Part shown: positions 45,901 through 56,859 of the stretch, one piece after another
Layout of the letters: each line of letters opens with the position of its first letter
Numbering within the stretch: position 1 is the stretch's first letter
Position numbers and translations under genes: made by a program
Notes under the pieces: model-generated
Told to the model about the DNA's origin: nothing
The model's input: the letters and a program-made list of their open reading frames with translations, nothing else
Database searches by the model: none
NCBI GenBank assembly: GCA_002118135.1
Contig: BDIU01000264.1
Span: forward strand, 124,001 to 188,000
Reading direction: 5' to 3'
Origin: Trebouxia sp. TZW2008
Taxonomy: Eukaryota > Chlorophyta > Trebouxiophyceae > Trebouxiales > Trebouxiaceae
Length of the DNA stretch: 64,000 nucleotides

Positions 45901-46402
45901 AAATTTAAGCTGATGCATGTGACATACAATTCTGCACAGAGTATAGCTCAAATGCTGCTGTTACAGAAGAAAATCACAGAAGCTCTTTTACTGACCTGGG
46001 TCAGTGAGGACTTTGAGCCTGTTTACATTCTCAGGGGGGATGTCTGGTCCTGCCCTAGTGATAGGCTCTGGACAGGTCCTGTGCTTGTAGCAGTCAGCAG
46101 GGGCAACAATGAGAGTGGGCTTGACTGCAGGGCGTCTGTCTGGATGTTCCCTAGTGTCAAGGACTGCTGACATGGCGTGTTGCATGGACTGTGCATCTCG
46201 GAGCGCCTCTGCCAATGACTGCACAGTGAACGACCACTGATCGGGTTTTCTGAAGCATCTGAAACTTGCACAAAACTTGAGCAAAAGAAATGAAATGCAA
46301 GATAGTCAACACAGAGGACCTTGGCAGGCAGTGACCAAGCTGTAGTGCTGAAATGAACTTCTGGCAGCACGTTGTGTGGTGCAATGTCAGGGGCTGGGCC
46401 AT
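39909..46402 (-). CDS. Class II-like histone deacetylase with coiled-coil and NLS-bearing tail
   Basis: Zn-dependent lysine deacetylase. Exons 46402-46320, 46258-45996, 45434-45172, 44661-44502, 43579-43390, 43063-42922, 42182-41956, 41081-40838, 40445-39909 all join in phase to about 702 aa. Catalytic landmarks: LDGDTAISNGTFQAAL, IRPPGHHAGP (active-site His pair), GSHGFCLLNN, LLDFDVHHGNGT (metal ligands), YPGSGATCDTR, FVSAGFDAHKKDD (metal Asp), SALEGGYRIQGG. The last exon adds about 180 aa: a Gln/Arg-rich helix, then GRKRRRTTVDYVALNKQL, probably a nuclear signal, then a low-complexity end. The domain resembles bacterial and class II enzymes more than RPD3. The first exon (ATG 46402) is the least certain. 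Six of its exons have degraded tandem copies of their edges. Confidence 0.87.
41180..41590 (-). repeat. Four degraded copies of the acceptor edge of HDAC exon 41081-40838
   Basis: The genuine exon begins RYIGIQEKDFEWLTE. Copies of this start with acceptor lie near 41230-41185, 41345-41295, 41465-41415 and 41580-41525, about 115 bp apart and upstream of the exon. One still reads YIGIQDKDFEWLT. Confidence 0.9.
42235..42365 (-). repeat. Degraded copy of the 5' part of HDAC exon 42182-41956
   Basis: Repeats the acceptor and the stretch for FEAD/ESV..GEGPRIIN..GIPGPGA with small indels; it lies about 180 bp upstream of the exon. Confidence 0.85.
42765..42860 (-). repeat. Degraded copy of the Ala-rich 3' edge of HDAC exon 43063-42922
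   Basis: The exon end (ADSAAAVAAATSDA plus donor) is repeated downstream with an expanded GCA/TGC run. Confidence 0.75.
43636..44010 (-). repeat. Three degraded copies of the DFDVHHGNGT exon start
   Basis: Upstream of exon 43579-43390, copies near 43700-43640, 43870-43740 and 44010-43965 repeat acceptor and text such as KRVALLVCDVHCGNST and KPVALLDVDVHHGNGT. The middle one is the longest and reaches into the second half of the exon. Confidence 0.88.
44195..44430 (-). repeat. Two degraded copies of the 3' half of HDAC exon 44661-44502
   Basis: One copy reads SDPTGRHGFCLLSIFAIAAAYAMNAHRHAG with donor (near 44430-44320); a second, more worn copy is near 44275-44195. Both are downstream of the exon. 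Confidence 0.88.
44915..45075 (-). repeat. Copy of the 3' half of HDAC exon 45434-45172
   Basis: Bases 44920-45070 repeat 45170-45320 with point changes; the exon text ISNGTF..AALAAVGGICNAVD and the donor side are still recognisable. The offset is about 250 bp. Confidence 0.9.
45479..45645. repeat. Two-unit tandem repeat of about 76 bp in an HDAC intron
   Basis: The unit begins near gcaga(t/a)ctg and contains cacttgtagcagttca(a/c) and gcagacagt. Confidence 0.8.
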
Positions 46403-46596
46403 GGCATCAGCATCAGCATCAATGCATGGCTTCCTCAGGCACATACAAATGCACTGAATTGCATCCAGACACACTGGGCAGGGAAACTTGAGTGTGGCTG
46501 CAATGAAGCAGTAAGCGCAACAATGCTGTGGCACTCAACGCAGAAGCCATGACCCCATGAGCAAGCCCAAGCTCACAAGAAATAAGCGCTACCGCA

Positions 46597-48876
46597 TCAT
46601 GTTACCTGGTGCACTAGAAGGCATGACATTGCAGCAGCAGGCGCCACGATAGTGACGTTTTGCGGACCAAAGTAGGAGAAAGATACAGAAAGAGATAAAG
46701 GGAGGAAAGGAGGGGAACAAGACCTGATTCCCTTGTTTTAGGGCCCAATCACTCGCTGTCAAGCCTCGCTTGTCCTTCACAGCCAGCAGGTCTGTTGCTG
46801 ATGATGTTCGTGCCACAGCCAGGAAACAGGCTTGGCAGCAGGCAAAACAGCCCGCAACTGCTGCAGCATGGATGGGAAGCATGCCAGCCTTGTTTGCAGT
46901 CATTGCCAAAGACAGCATTGGATCGGTTGTTGAGTGCAGCAGCAGATTGAGCAAGCCTTGCTGCCTGTGAAATGCTGCTGCATGCGCTGCGGTGTTGCCT
47001 TGCTTGTCCTGCGGCACATTTAAGGACTACTTGCTATTTCTGTTCACTTTTAACACTGAAGGTCGTTTTTAGGGACCCAGCGCGAAGGCCACAAGACACC
47101 GTTCAGACTCATCTTCAGTCAGTCAGTCAGTCAGGTAGTAATGACAAGAATGCATGGTTACACTTTCCAGCACATGTGCTAGGTGTGCGTGGCCGAAGTC
47201 AGGTGCTGTTTGTGTACCACCCAACAAGGGCTAAACACGCAAACCACCTTGGATACTGATACAACTTCTGATACCTATACAAGCTTACAGATGGTGATGC
47301 AATCAGCATGCTCACGATACAGCCATGCTTGATATTTGAGTTCTGTTTGCAGGTATAAGTTGCAGATGGTGATGTGATAGGCATGCTTAGAACATTGTCA
47401 TGCTGAAAACGCATTCAGCAGACTAGCCTCACAGTGAGAGTCAGCACAGTGCAAAGCGCCAGGCGACCATTGTTTACTCCCCAAGTGCCTTGCCATTGCC
47501 TGCAGATGGCTTGCGGGCCTGAAGCGCCATTGACCAGTCTACAGTGAACTTCACTAACAACAAATTTCTTTGCTATCAACCAATTTTCTCACTGTTGAAG
47601 TGTCCTTACTTAGAGGTACGATTGCGGTCAGAATGGAGTGATCAGGTCTCGGATGCATTGTCAACAGAACAAAACAACTGATATATACAATTGTCTTGCT
47701 GTACCTGCAAGAGCTCCAGCTTGGGAAGCTGTGCCTCTGTCCCAGCAGATGGCGCTTGTTGCTGCAAAGCTTGCATCTGTTCTGCGCTGACAAGCAGCAA
47801 CTGGGCAGCCTCAGCCAAGCCAAATTCAGCAGCCAAATGCACAGCTGTGCGCCCCTGATCATCCCTGCAAAGAGGGCATGGGGCTTGCAATGCACAGGCA
47901 GCAAGACTTACGCAGTGTGCTGCAACATGAGACCCCTGCAATGACAGTGACTGCAAGCAAGGCGGGCATGCTGCCCAGTCATGCTGGAGCAAGTGCATTG
48001 TCCAGCTGCAATGCTCCAAGATGCCCTGCTGTAGCGGAACCCGCACACCCATTTCAGCAATTACCATCAAAGACTTCCATACACTCACCTTTCGTAAGGT
48101 ATTGCACCATGCTGCAGCAGAGCTTTCACCGCAGCTGCTGCAAAATATTTTTTATTTGGGAGGGGACCAACGCTCACAGCTAGGTGCAGTACGGGGGAGC
48201 CTTCACAAGGCTTGGCCACAGATGCGCCAGTCCCAAGAAGCACATGCAAGCATTCCAGGCGACCTGCAGGACTTGCAAGCCTTATTTGGACATTGGGCTT
48301 ATGATGACAAGAGGACAGGCTTGTAGCTGCACACATTGGCTTGAGTCAACGCACCGTGCAGTATTGCAACATGCAACGGTGTGTGGCCTTCAGGGTCAAC
48401 GGTGTTGAGGTCCACCTCACTGTCTGGCAGTCCCTGCAAAGCGCGAAGCTGCCAGCTTGCATGCGTTGAACTGCAGCAAGGGTTTCAGTACAAGGCAGCA
48501 AAGCACTCATACGATCATGCGCAGGCAAGCTGGTCAGCTGTTTTCTGCAGCTTACTGGCAGAAAATCTGCATCTTCAGCCCTGACTTGCAGCACAGCTCT
48601 CAACTGTACTGCGTCAGCTTCCTCTGCTGCGTCGTGAACGGGGCTGCGCGACAACCCGAGATTGAGCTGAAACTGATCTAAGTCAACAGCGACGACCAGA
48701 CACGTTGGGGCGGACGTGCATGGATTTACTTACAAAGACCTTAAAGCATAGTCGGAATCATCGTCATCTGTGTCATCGCTAAAGCCAGTCGGTCCCTCCA
48801 TGAGCTCGCGATCCTCAGGAACTGAGCGTAGCAAAGCAGAGCGTTCTGCTGTTCTTCGTGCAGATGCATTAGTCAT
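46597..48876 (-). CDS. Ankyrin-repeat protein (intact copy of the array)
   Basis: Exons 48876-48734, 48643-48556, 48433-48355, 48263-48089, 47864-47705, 47008-46724 and a tiny last exon ending at stop 46597; the six main exons join in phase, about 312 aa. The start is acidic (SDDTDDDDSDY). Ankyrin repeats follow: SPVHDAAEEADAVQLR, DPEGHTPLHVAILHG, LECLHVLLGTGA, SPVLHLAVSVG..AVKALLQHGA, DDQGRTAVHLAAEFGLAEAAQLLL, DKQGNTAAHAAAF, KRGLTASDWAL. A protein-binding scaffold is all that can be inferred. Two related but broken copies lie at 54-55 and 59.6-61 kb. The short final exon is tentative. Confidence 0.75.
47115..47134. repeat. (CAGT)n microsatellite
   Basis: About five units of cagt inside an ankyrin-gene intron. 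Confidence 0.9.
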
Positions 48877-49334
48877 TCTTCCACTGTGTTGTCATGAGCA
48901 ATCTTGCACTCGAAGCTCACTTGGGCATGACAGTATCTCAGCAAGCACACTTTAGCTACGCACTTGGCTGCTGTCACTAGTCATGTCGTTGAACAACTTT
49001 CAGGAAGCAGTGTGCCTCAAAGTACCTATTCTTTTATATGTACTTATTTCTGTATACACTGTGAGCTGCTGCATGGGTTGACAGTGTCAACTTGACACTG
49101 GCTGGAATAGTGGAGACATGTCAACAAAGAAGCATGCAACAATGCAGGCAGCTGTCGCAACATGTGTTGCATTTAGCAAATTCAATTGGCAGTTCATCCA
49201 TTGCATTTGAAGATTGAAGCAGGAATGTGATCATCTCATCATCTCCCCATCAACTCCAAATCAAGTAAATCTCGAAGCGGCCTGTCATATAGCTGACTGA
49301 ATCATTGACGCTGCCGTTGCCTGAAGGCACTCAC
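48877..49334. other. Spacer upstream of the intact ankyrin gene
   Basis: Only the first 50 bases resemble the promoter block found at the other array copies; the rest is AT-richer and has no gene I can see. Confidence 0.4.
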
Positions 49335-51791
49335 CAAAGTCTTCTTGATTTATGACAGCATCATCCTCAATGTCCTTCAATTGGACTGATCTGAATGCCC
49401 TTTTGACAGCCTGGAGACGTTCCTTGTCCATCTTCAAAAGGCATCTGGGTCAAGACAGTTTTTCTGTTATGTGCTGAGATGCTTACACAGGAGAGCTTGA
49501 ACATAATTCCAAAAGATCGTGTGTAGACACACCAGAAGTGTTTAATTTTATCTGAGGGACTGATTGGCGGCTATGCACAATCCCTTCAGCATGTGAAGCA
49601 CACTCACAAGGACAAGGCTGTGTCTGTTGCAGCTTCCAAGCAAACCTTGTTTACAGGATCCAGAAAAGCCTTCAAACACTCTTTGCATCATCTACCCTTC
49701 TTACAGACATGCAGGCAGCATGCGTCATCCCAAAGGCCGCTGCAATGAAATGCAAACCTTTTGTGCCCTAATGCATCTTGACAGCGTTACTGTGACAAGC
49801 AACTGCTGAGGGACTCCAGCCATTGTCAGCATGCAGACGTGGTGTTGAATGCATTAGTGCAAACACTTGCCCTCCACACCCATAATGGTGGAATGCAGTT
49901 CATGCTGCTGAAGGTGCATTTAGAATCATGGACCAATCCTGTATGGCCCAGGGAACTACGCGTGTGTTGTAAGGTTGCACTCAGCTTTGAAGACCTCAAG
50001 AAAGCTGACAAAAATGCAAGGTAATGCAATCATGACAAAATCTGCTTCTGAGGTGCACCCACACTCACAGCAACAGTCTGCTCCTAACACTCCAACCTCA
50101 GGACTGCGTTGCAACAAGCCATACAGAAGTTGTCATGGACAGTGCACGCAAGTGCTGCATTGGGCTAGACTGATACAACAATGTCATCAAGTGAGACACC
50201 AACATAGAACTGGGCAACACAAACAAAAATGCATGTGGGCAGGTACAAGGCTTGCTTGAGCTTGACCATGACTGCATGACATCAGCTACAACAAGATCAG
50301 TCAACATTGAAAAAACTGCTCTTGTATATCAACATCAGTCAAAGTTGACAGGAATGCGCTGGTGCGATGAGAGCGGCCATGTTTGCAAGGGCTGCTCTGT
50401 GAAGTTGTTGCACACATGCCCAAAGCAGATTGCTGCAAGCCAGGAGCCCACCCGTGACGTCAGCTCTTGCTTTCATGTCATTGATGTGTGCCTCCAGCGT
50501 GCCACAAGCTAAATGGTGTGCTTCACTGAAGTTTGCAAGCTGATGCAGAGTCTTGATACCCTTCTGCAACAACTTAGGTGCGTACTGAGCATGGTCTGAG
50601 TCAAGTTTGCCCAAGAAAGCTGCTGCCAGCTCTGCTTCACTTGCAAAGCAAGCCATGCTTCTTAGCCTGTACAGACAACCAAATTAACATTGAACAAATC
50701 CACAAGAAGTGCTCAGGGTGTCTGCTTAGCTGACAGGCACAGACAAAATAGCTTCTGATGACGGTGGACATGACAGCCTTGAGATTTAACACCAATAGTT
50801 CATTCAACCTCGGTCATGATGGGCTGCTGCAGCTTTGTGCAGAGAGAGTAAAGGGAATCTACAAGCTACAGTGGTCTGGTGCTTAGATAGCAACTGCAGT
50901 CCAGGCGCGCAGCCAGTCTACTTCCTGCCATGTTAGCCGAGTTAAGGTTTGCTGAGCCTGGCTTATTGCTGTTTTTGTGATGATGTCTTCTTCTAGGCTT
51001 CTAGGCTTATGCAATGCTACAATACCTTGTGTGGAGCTGACTGAAGTGGACAATCTTGCAGGAATTGACGCCCTGCAACAGGCTGGGAAGTGTGCTGCGA
51101 CCAGACACAACACTAGGGTTTTGCAGTGAAGCAACGTATGAATTTTACTGGACTGCAGCCTACTGACACAGCCCTGCGATAGAGCCTGCTGGTGAGACAA
51201 CACCAGCTGCAAGACTGACGCGTTTTGAACTTTTGCCAGACCAGGGCTGCTGCTTGCACTTTCCTTGCAATCAGCAAACAACAAACAGCAGATATGCAGA
51301 AGGTTTGTCACCAAACTTACTACAGCTGCAGAGGAAAAGAGAGAGGGAAAAGAGTCGCTGCAGCACTTGCCTTAAGCTCCGCTATTCTATTCATCAACTC
51401 GGGGGTTTCGACTCATAGGTTCCGCGACATAACGCTGACACCAGGGTTATGCAAATGTTGACATTCATTACAACGTGATACGTATTTGGTTTGGTCTGTA
51501 GCTGAAGCTGTATTGGCTGCATCTGAGCTGCCAAACTGCTGACCGCCGACCGCGAGCGTTGAAAGCAGGCATGGATTGTCACTGACATGTCGAGCTGATA
51601 AGTAGACTACCTGAAAAATAGAAACCACAAGCAGCTTTCAGTAAGACGTAGGTGTCCACAAAGCGCATGCGATCCACAAGGCCTCAAGCAACTCGGGGTA
51701 ATTGCATCCGTGCCAGAGGGTACGAAGAGACGGGGCGACGGGACGGCATACGGAGGACGAGGCACGCAACGGGTTCAGATGCATGAGTCAT
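49335..51791 (-). CDS. Uncharacterised multi-exon gene, SAM-like exon
   Basis: A tentative grouping of coding-looking exons. Exon 50666-50452 reads AELAAAFLGKLDSDHAQYA then GIKTLHQLANFSEAHHLA, which has the spacing of a SAM domain. Exon 49444-49335 reads MDKERLQAVKRAFRSVQLKD with an acidic end, loosely EF-hand-like. Frames near 51625-51413 and 51067-50883 are also open but could not be joined in phase. At 51791 an ATG heads MTHASEP, a remnant of the ankyrin first exon. It may be one gene or pieces of two; the function is unknown. Confidence 0.35.
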
Positions 51792-52079
51792 CGTCATAGC
51801 CATGGGTGATCTTGCTTCGGCGCAGAAAGCGTTTGGCCAGCTTGCGGCATCGCTATCTGGACGCATTTGACGTGCACAGCGGGGCTTTTGTATGGAAAGC
51901 TAGTCCTAGGAAAGTGCTCGTTTTGGCAGAATGAACTGCCAAGTAGCGGCCTAGGCACCTGGTTGCCAAGCCTGCAGCGCGTGTGAGCTTCAAGCTGCTG
52001 CGTTTGAGCGTCGACGTAGCTCAGTAACTAAGACAACAGTATCGCGTCCGAACCAAAGTGCTGTCTGCGGCGTTTGCAG
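51792..52079. promoter_or_regulatory. CG-rich bidirectional promoter block, copy 1
   Basis: This spacer of about 290 bp between an ankyrin-type ATG (minus, 51791) and the Tat-like gene (plus, 52080) is shared, with similar sequence, with 55229-55533 and 61008-61309. Conserved words include gcgcagaaag, agcttgcggcatcgc, cctaggaaag and gcttgcagcg/gcctgcagcg. Confidence 0.6.
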
Positions 52080-53235
52080 ATGTCGATCCCGTGTCAGGTT
52101 CGACCAACGCTGCTACACCCAAGCGTGTCACGTTGCGGTACGACTTCGAGGTACAGACATGCTGCCGCTGCCCAGTCATCGCGGCGCTGCCATGTCTGTT
52201 TCACGCAAAATAGAGAAAGACGCTCCCGTTTCCCCACTATTGCTGCATCGTCGTCTGGCAACGAGGCCCCTACTCCTCCTCCTCCACCACCACCACCACC
52301 GCCGCCATCCCCTCCTTCAGCAGGTGAAAAGGTAAGACAGCGTGGTGTGCTTCTTTGTACTACATTTTGGCACCCAGAATGACTCATGCTCAAGATCGTC
52401 CAGGATACACGCTCGCCTCCTTGCAGGACCCATCACACTTTTGCATGTTGCCTGCAGGGATTCCCTGCTCGCAGGGTGCTCCTGGCTGGATTAGGGGTCG
52501 CTGCTTTAGCAGTTTTCTTTAGTTCAGACAAGACCGAGCAATTTGCTTTAATAGATTATAATGTCTTACCAGGACTTACGAGTGAGCAAAACAATATGAT
52601 GAACTCGCTTCATCTTGCAACTCCCCTTTGTGCTGAAGAACAGGTGCTGCTGCAGCTTGGCACGACCCTGTTGACCCAGCAGTGGTGTATGCTGACAATG
52701 CATTGAACCCAGACCGTGAGTGGGCAGATGTCAAGCCAGAAAGTCCCCTGGTCAGATATGTTTTGGTCAAGGGTGAGTCATATGCGCGTTTGGAGAAGGG
52801 TGGATGGCTCAGGTCCCTTGGGCCAAATGAGTCTTCAGGATCATTTACCTCAATTATCCTGATGTCCCGAGGCGGCCTATTGTACAGCCTTGACATTGAT
52901 CCCATTCCTCTCAGTCAGGTGGGTCAATTTGTTGTGTAACGAGCATCAGCCTGTTGCGAATCACCAAAAATCAGTAAAGTGAGTGAATCAGACCCACTTG
53001 AGCCTTCTTGTTGCTGCTGCAGCTGGACCCTAAGGATCCTGCATCTATGAATGCATTCTTCACTGGTTTGGGTGACTTTGATGACAAACTCAGAGAGGTT
53101 CAGGTTGCTTACAAAGTCAATACGGCAGCTCTTGTATTTGAGCATGATGATGACCTTTATGATAGACTCGGCCTTGGTGAAAGAAGCAGAGGAAGCTCAT
53201 CAACATCTGAGATTTTGTCAGTTGGGCAACGTTGA
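52080..53235 (+). CDS. Transit-peptide/Tat-signal-like protein, copy 1
   Basis: Exons 52080-52331, 52458-52581, 52644-52918, 53023-53235; all phases fit, 287 aa. Exon 1 is a basic Ser/Arg/Ala-rich leader ending in about a dozen prolines. Exon 2 starts FPARRVLLAGLGVAALAVFF: a twin-Arg followed by a hydrophobic stretch, as in thylakoid Tat signals. The mature part holds DPAVVYADNALNPDREWADV, GGWLR and SRGGLLYSLD; the end is acidic. I infer import to the plastid and probably the thylakoid lumen, but a plain membrane anchor would look similar. No known family recognised. Two paralogues follow at 55.5 and 61.3 kb. Confidence 0.75.
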
Positions 53236-53399
53236 AGTGTGATTCACTGACTGTCATGATCTTGCTTTGTCATGTTGGCATGCACTGCATTCATTCAAGT
53301 CTTGTGTGCTACAAAGAGTTGTGCAGCAAACATCAGCTATCACTGTCAGCTATGAAAAGGTGTCCGGTCGTGTACAGCAAGTATTTTGAGCGTCTGAGT

Positions 53400-53760
53400 G
53401 AAGTAGCAGGATGATCAGCTCTTCACAATTGTTGTTGAGCGCACTGACAAAGTCTCACCCAGGGGCTTTTCCTTGCTAACTTCAAACAAACACCAATACC
53501 AGGTCATGAGTACGTCGTGTCACATTGACCCGCTCACACTCTGCTGTTGCATGCATCAAAAGCAGTTGTGCACAGATGGCCACAGCCTTGAGATAAAGTA
53601 CCGCACAATGATGACTGTCGTATATACAAGGACATGTGTGTACGTACACAGTATGTTGTGACAATGTAGGTTGTCACAACTCCTCAGATGAGGCCATGTG
53701 CAAACTATTCCTCAGGCTGCCACTTTGTTGGGGCATGTTACAGGTTAGCTATCCCAGTAT
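53400..53760 (-). pseudogene. Truncated copy of unknown gene X
   Basis: The minus strand still carries an edge reading WCLFEVSKE that matches LFFEVGKE and IFQVGKE in the other two copies, and near 53745 an end like that of the first exon of copy 3. The rest of the gene is missing. Confidence 0.45.
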
Positions 53761-53971
53761 TCAGTAAGTCAGCATAATGCCTACTGCACTGCAAAATAGC
53801 ATCGTGTTGCATTGCGATGTGTACAGTATTGGGTCATACAGTGTGAGCGAAATGAAATCTTTCAAACTTAACAATGCAGACAGTCCGAGGTTAGAGACGG
53901 ACGATACAATTACAGTGCCCATATGTATACATAGCCATATGTAGGTGAGTATATGGACCGGTCTGCTGTTG

Positions 53972-53996
53972 TCTCACTCACTCACTCACTCACTCA
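53972..53996. repeat. (CTCA)n microsatellite at a duplication joint
   Basis: About six units of ctca between the X remnant and the second ankyrin copy. Confidence 0.9.
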
Positions 53997-55228
53997 GTGT
54001 CCTGTTGTACAAGACACTTGCTGTGACAATGGCTGCAAACAAGGCGAGCATGCTGCCCATTCAGGCTGAAGCGGTGGCACCACTGCAGTTGCAATCGCTG
54101 TTTCCACTCTACCAGTTCACGGTGAGAGGGGACAAATGCAACTTCATGCAAGAAACAACCCTGCTCTGATTGGGCATCAATATGCCCATAACTCAGGTTG
54201 CTAGTGCACAGCAGTGAATGACGCGCAGGCGCTATTGTGTGGTGACAGTGTCTGAAGTTGCATGAAAAGTGCAGCTTGCTGGTCACGGCGCACAACACTG
54301 GATGCTTTCGTACATAGCATGCTTGCAGCAGTTATAGCATCTGTGTACGCTTGCTGGTACACATTTAATTCCCATTAGGCCCTGCTGTAGCAGAACCCGC
54401 ACACCCAACCCAGCCTTTCAAACAAAAAATCTGCATGTCCAGACTGACCTTTCATAGGGTATGGCACCATGCTGCAGCAGAGCTTTCACCGCAGCTGCTG
54501 CAACATGCAGTTGATGTGGGAGGGGACCATCGCTCACAGCCTGGTGCAAAATGGGCAAACCTTCACAAGGCTTGGCGTATGAGGCGCTTCAGTGCATGCA
54601 AGCATTCTAGCCAATCTGCAGGACTTGCAAGCAATACATGTACACTATGCACACAAAGAAGAGAGGGCAGGCTTGTAGCTGCACGCATGGACTTCAGTCT
54701 GCGCACTGTGCATCGCAACGTGCAAGGGTGTGTGGCCTGAAGTGTCGATGGTGTTGAGGTCCAGCTCCCTAAATGTCAGCTCCTGCAAAGCACGGAACTT
54801 CTAGCTTGCACGCGTTGACTTGCAGCAAGGAATTCAGTGGCAGGCAGCAGAGGAACACTGCAATCAGGCAAGCTGGTCAGCTCCTTTCTGCAGCTTACCG
54901 GCCAGAATCTGCATGTTCAGCCCTGACTCGCAGTATAGCTCTGAGTTGTACAGTGTCAGGTTTCTCTGCTGCATTGTGAAGGCGGCTGCGCGACAAGTCG
55001 AGTCTGAGCCGAGACTGACCTATGTCAGCAACGACATCCAGGAACGCCTGAACGGACCTGCATGGTTCACTTGCAAAGAATTGAAAACTTAGCCGTAGTG
55101 ATAGTCATCTGTAACATTGCTGAAGCCGGTCAGTTCATCGCTAACTTAAGCTCGCAACCCTCAGGGACCTGAGCGTTGCGTAGCAAAGCAGAGCGTTCTG
55201 CTGTTCTTCGTCCAGATGCATTAGTCAT
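53985..55228 (-). pseudogene. Ankyrin gene copy 2, broken
   Basis: Homologous to the gene at 46.6-48.9 kb. Exon 1 (ATG 55228) carries a small insertion after RSALLR that shifts the frame to an early TGA. The third-repeat exon near 54640-54455 lacks part of LLGTGASVAK and reads into a stop. The HNAAEKPDTVQLRAILRVR exon is still open. Confidence 0.7.
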
Positions 55229-55533
55229 CTGTCATAGCCACGAGCGATCTCACTCCGGCGCAGAAAGGTTTGACTAGCTTGCGGCATCGCCGTTTCCGCG
55301 CGTTTGACCTACACAAATGCAGTGTTTCAGGACAAGTCGCACCTAGGAAAGCATTCCTTTGGCAGCTGAACTGCCGAGCAGCTCCGTAGACGCCGTTTGT
55401 GTGTACGCGTTCGTGCCAAGCTTGCAGCGCGTGTCAGCTTCAAGCTGCCGTTTTCGAGCAGAGCCGTAACTGTGTCGCCAGACAACAGCTTCACGCTCGA
55501 TCGCAAATCGCTTTCTGCTACACCTGCAAGCAG
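55229..55533. promoter_or_regulatory. CG-rich bidirectional promoter block, copy 2
   Basis: Same arrangement as copy 1, about 305 bp between start codons that point apart. Confidence 0.6.
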
Positions 55534-56678
55534 ATGTCGCTCCCTTGTCAGTTTCGACCAACGCTGCTACATCCAAGCGCTGCACGCTACGGTGCAACAT
55601 CGAGCTACATGAGTGCTGCCGCTGCCAAGTCATCGTGGCGCTGCCATATATGGTTTGTGAAAGACCAAACTAGAGCAAGACGTTTGCGGTTTTCCACCAC
55701 TCTGGCTGCGTCAACGTCTGGCAACGAGGGCTCTCCTCCTCCTTCACCAACGCTGCCATCACCTCATTCAGCAGCAACCCAGGTGAGACGATGTGGTGTG
55801 ATCTTTTTTACGATAACCTGGCACGTAGAGTCTCACGCCTCAGTCGTTCCAGAATATTTGCTTGCCTCCTTGCAGAACTCATCATGTTCCCCGCAGGGAT
55901 TTCCCACTCGTAGGGGGCTTCTGGCTGGATTAGGGAGTTCCGCTGCAGCAGTTGGCTTTGCTGCTGTAGCTGGCGAGATCAACAAAGAGTCTGAAGATAC
56001 AGTGAGCAAAATACTGAGCATGCAAGCACCGCCTGGATTTCCAGATCGCTCTAAGTTTGTGATTACAAGTGAGCAATCTGGTAGCAAGGTTGAGCTTGCT
56101 TTATGTGGCAAACCTCCTCTTGCCAAATAACAGGTGTTGCTGCAGTTTTCCCTGTTGACCCGGCAGAGGTGTATAAAAACAATAGACTGAACAAAGATCG
56201 TATATGGCCAGACAAGTCAGAACCCGATCCCCAACACAGAGTCACCATTTTTGGATTCGATTCAAAACCGTATTTGCATTTGGACAATGGTGGATATCTC
56301 AGACAGATACCTGCGCCACTTGACTTGGACAGCTACGGAGTTTTTTCAAAGGACAGTATTTTCCTGATGGCTCGAGGCGGTCAAGTATACTTACTTGAAC
56401 CACATGAGAATGATGACAATTCTCCCAGCAAGGTAAGCTGTGGGTCATTTTGTCACATCTGCAGCAGCTTGCTGCAATTTTAAAGAGCTTCAGCAATGTC
56501 AGCTGGACCCACTTGAACCCTCCTGCTGCTGCTGCAGTTGCCGAGCTTTGAGCCCAAAGACATTGCTGATTACTATTCGAAGGTTTTGGCTTCTGTGGAT
56601 GACGTTGATGGCAAACTTAGTCAAGTAAACTGCACACTCAATTTCAATCTTGGTCTGGGCGGTGGTGCTTTGCCATGA
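55534..56678 (+). CDS. Transit-peptide/Tat-signal-like protein, copy 2
   Basis: Exons 55534-55782, 55897-56068, 56134-56432, 56538-56678, all in phase, 286 aa. Leader MSLPCQFRPTLLHPS is shared with the paralogues, but the proline run is replaced by a mixed Ser/Pro stretch. Twin-Arg segment PTRRGLLAGLGSSAAAVGF. The second exon is longer by about 16 residues than in copy 1. The mature part keeps DPAEVYKNN, GGYLRQI and ARGGQVYLLE; the C-terminus is shorter. The open frame despite strong divergence from copies 1 and 3 suggests a working gene. Confidence 0.75.
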
Positions 56679-56859
56679 ACTATGATATGGAATTCGACAG
56701 CATATGGGCAAAACTGAATTGTGTTGCACTGACTGTCATCTGCGTGATTTGTGATGGTAGCATTTAGTGCCTGCTGCAGACAAGTGCTGCACGTCAAAGA
56801 ATCGTGCGGTAGACAGCAGCCAGCAATATTAATACCAGTTATAAAATCGTTTCAGGTCG

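Noticed and set aside
52094..52393. Minus frame with a long poly-Gly run (and the like at 61324-61542)
   Set aside because: It is the reverse complement of the polyproline code of the Tat-like genes.
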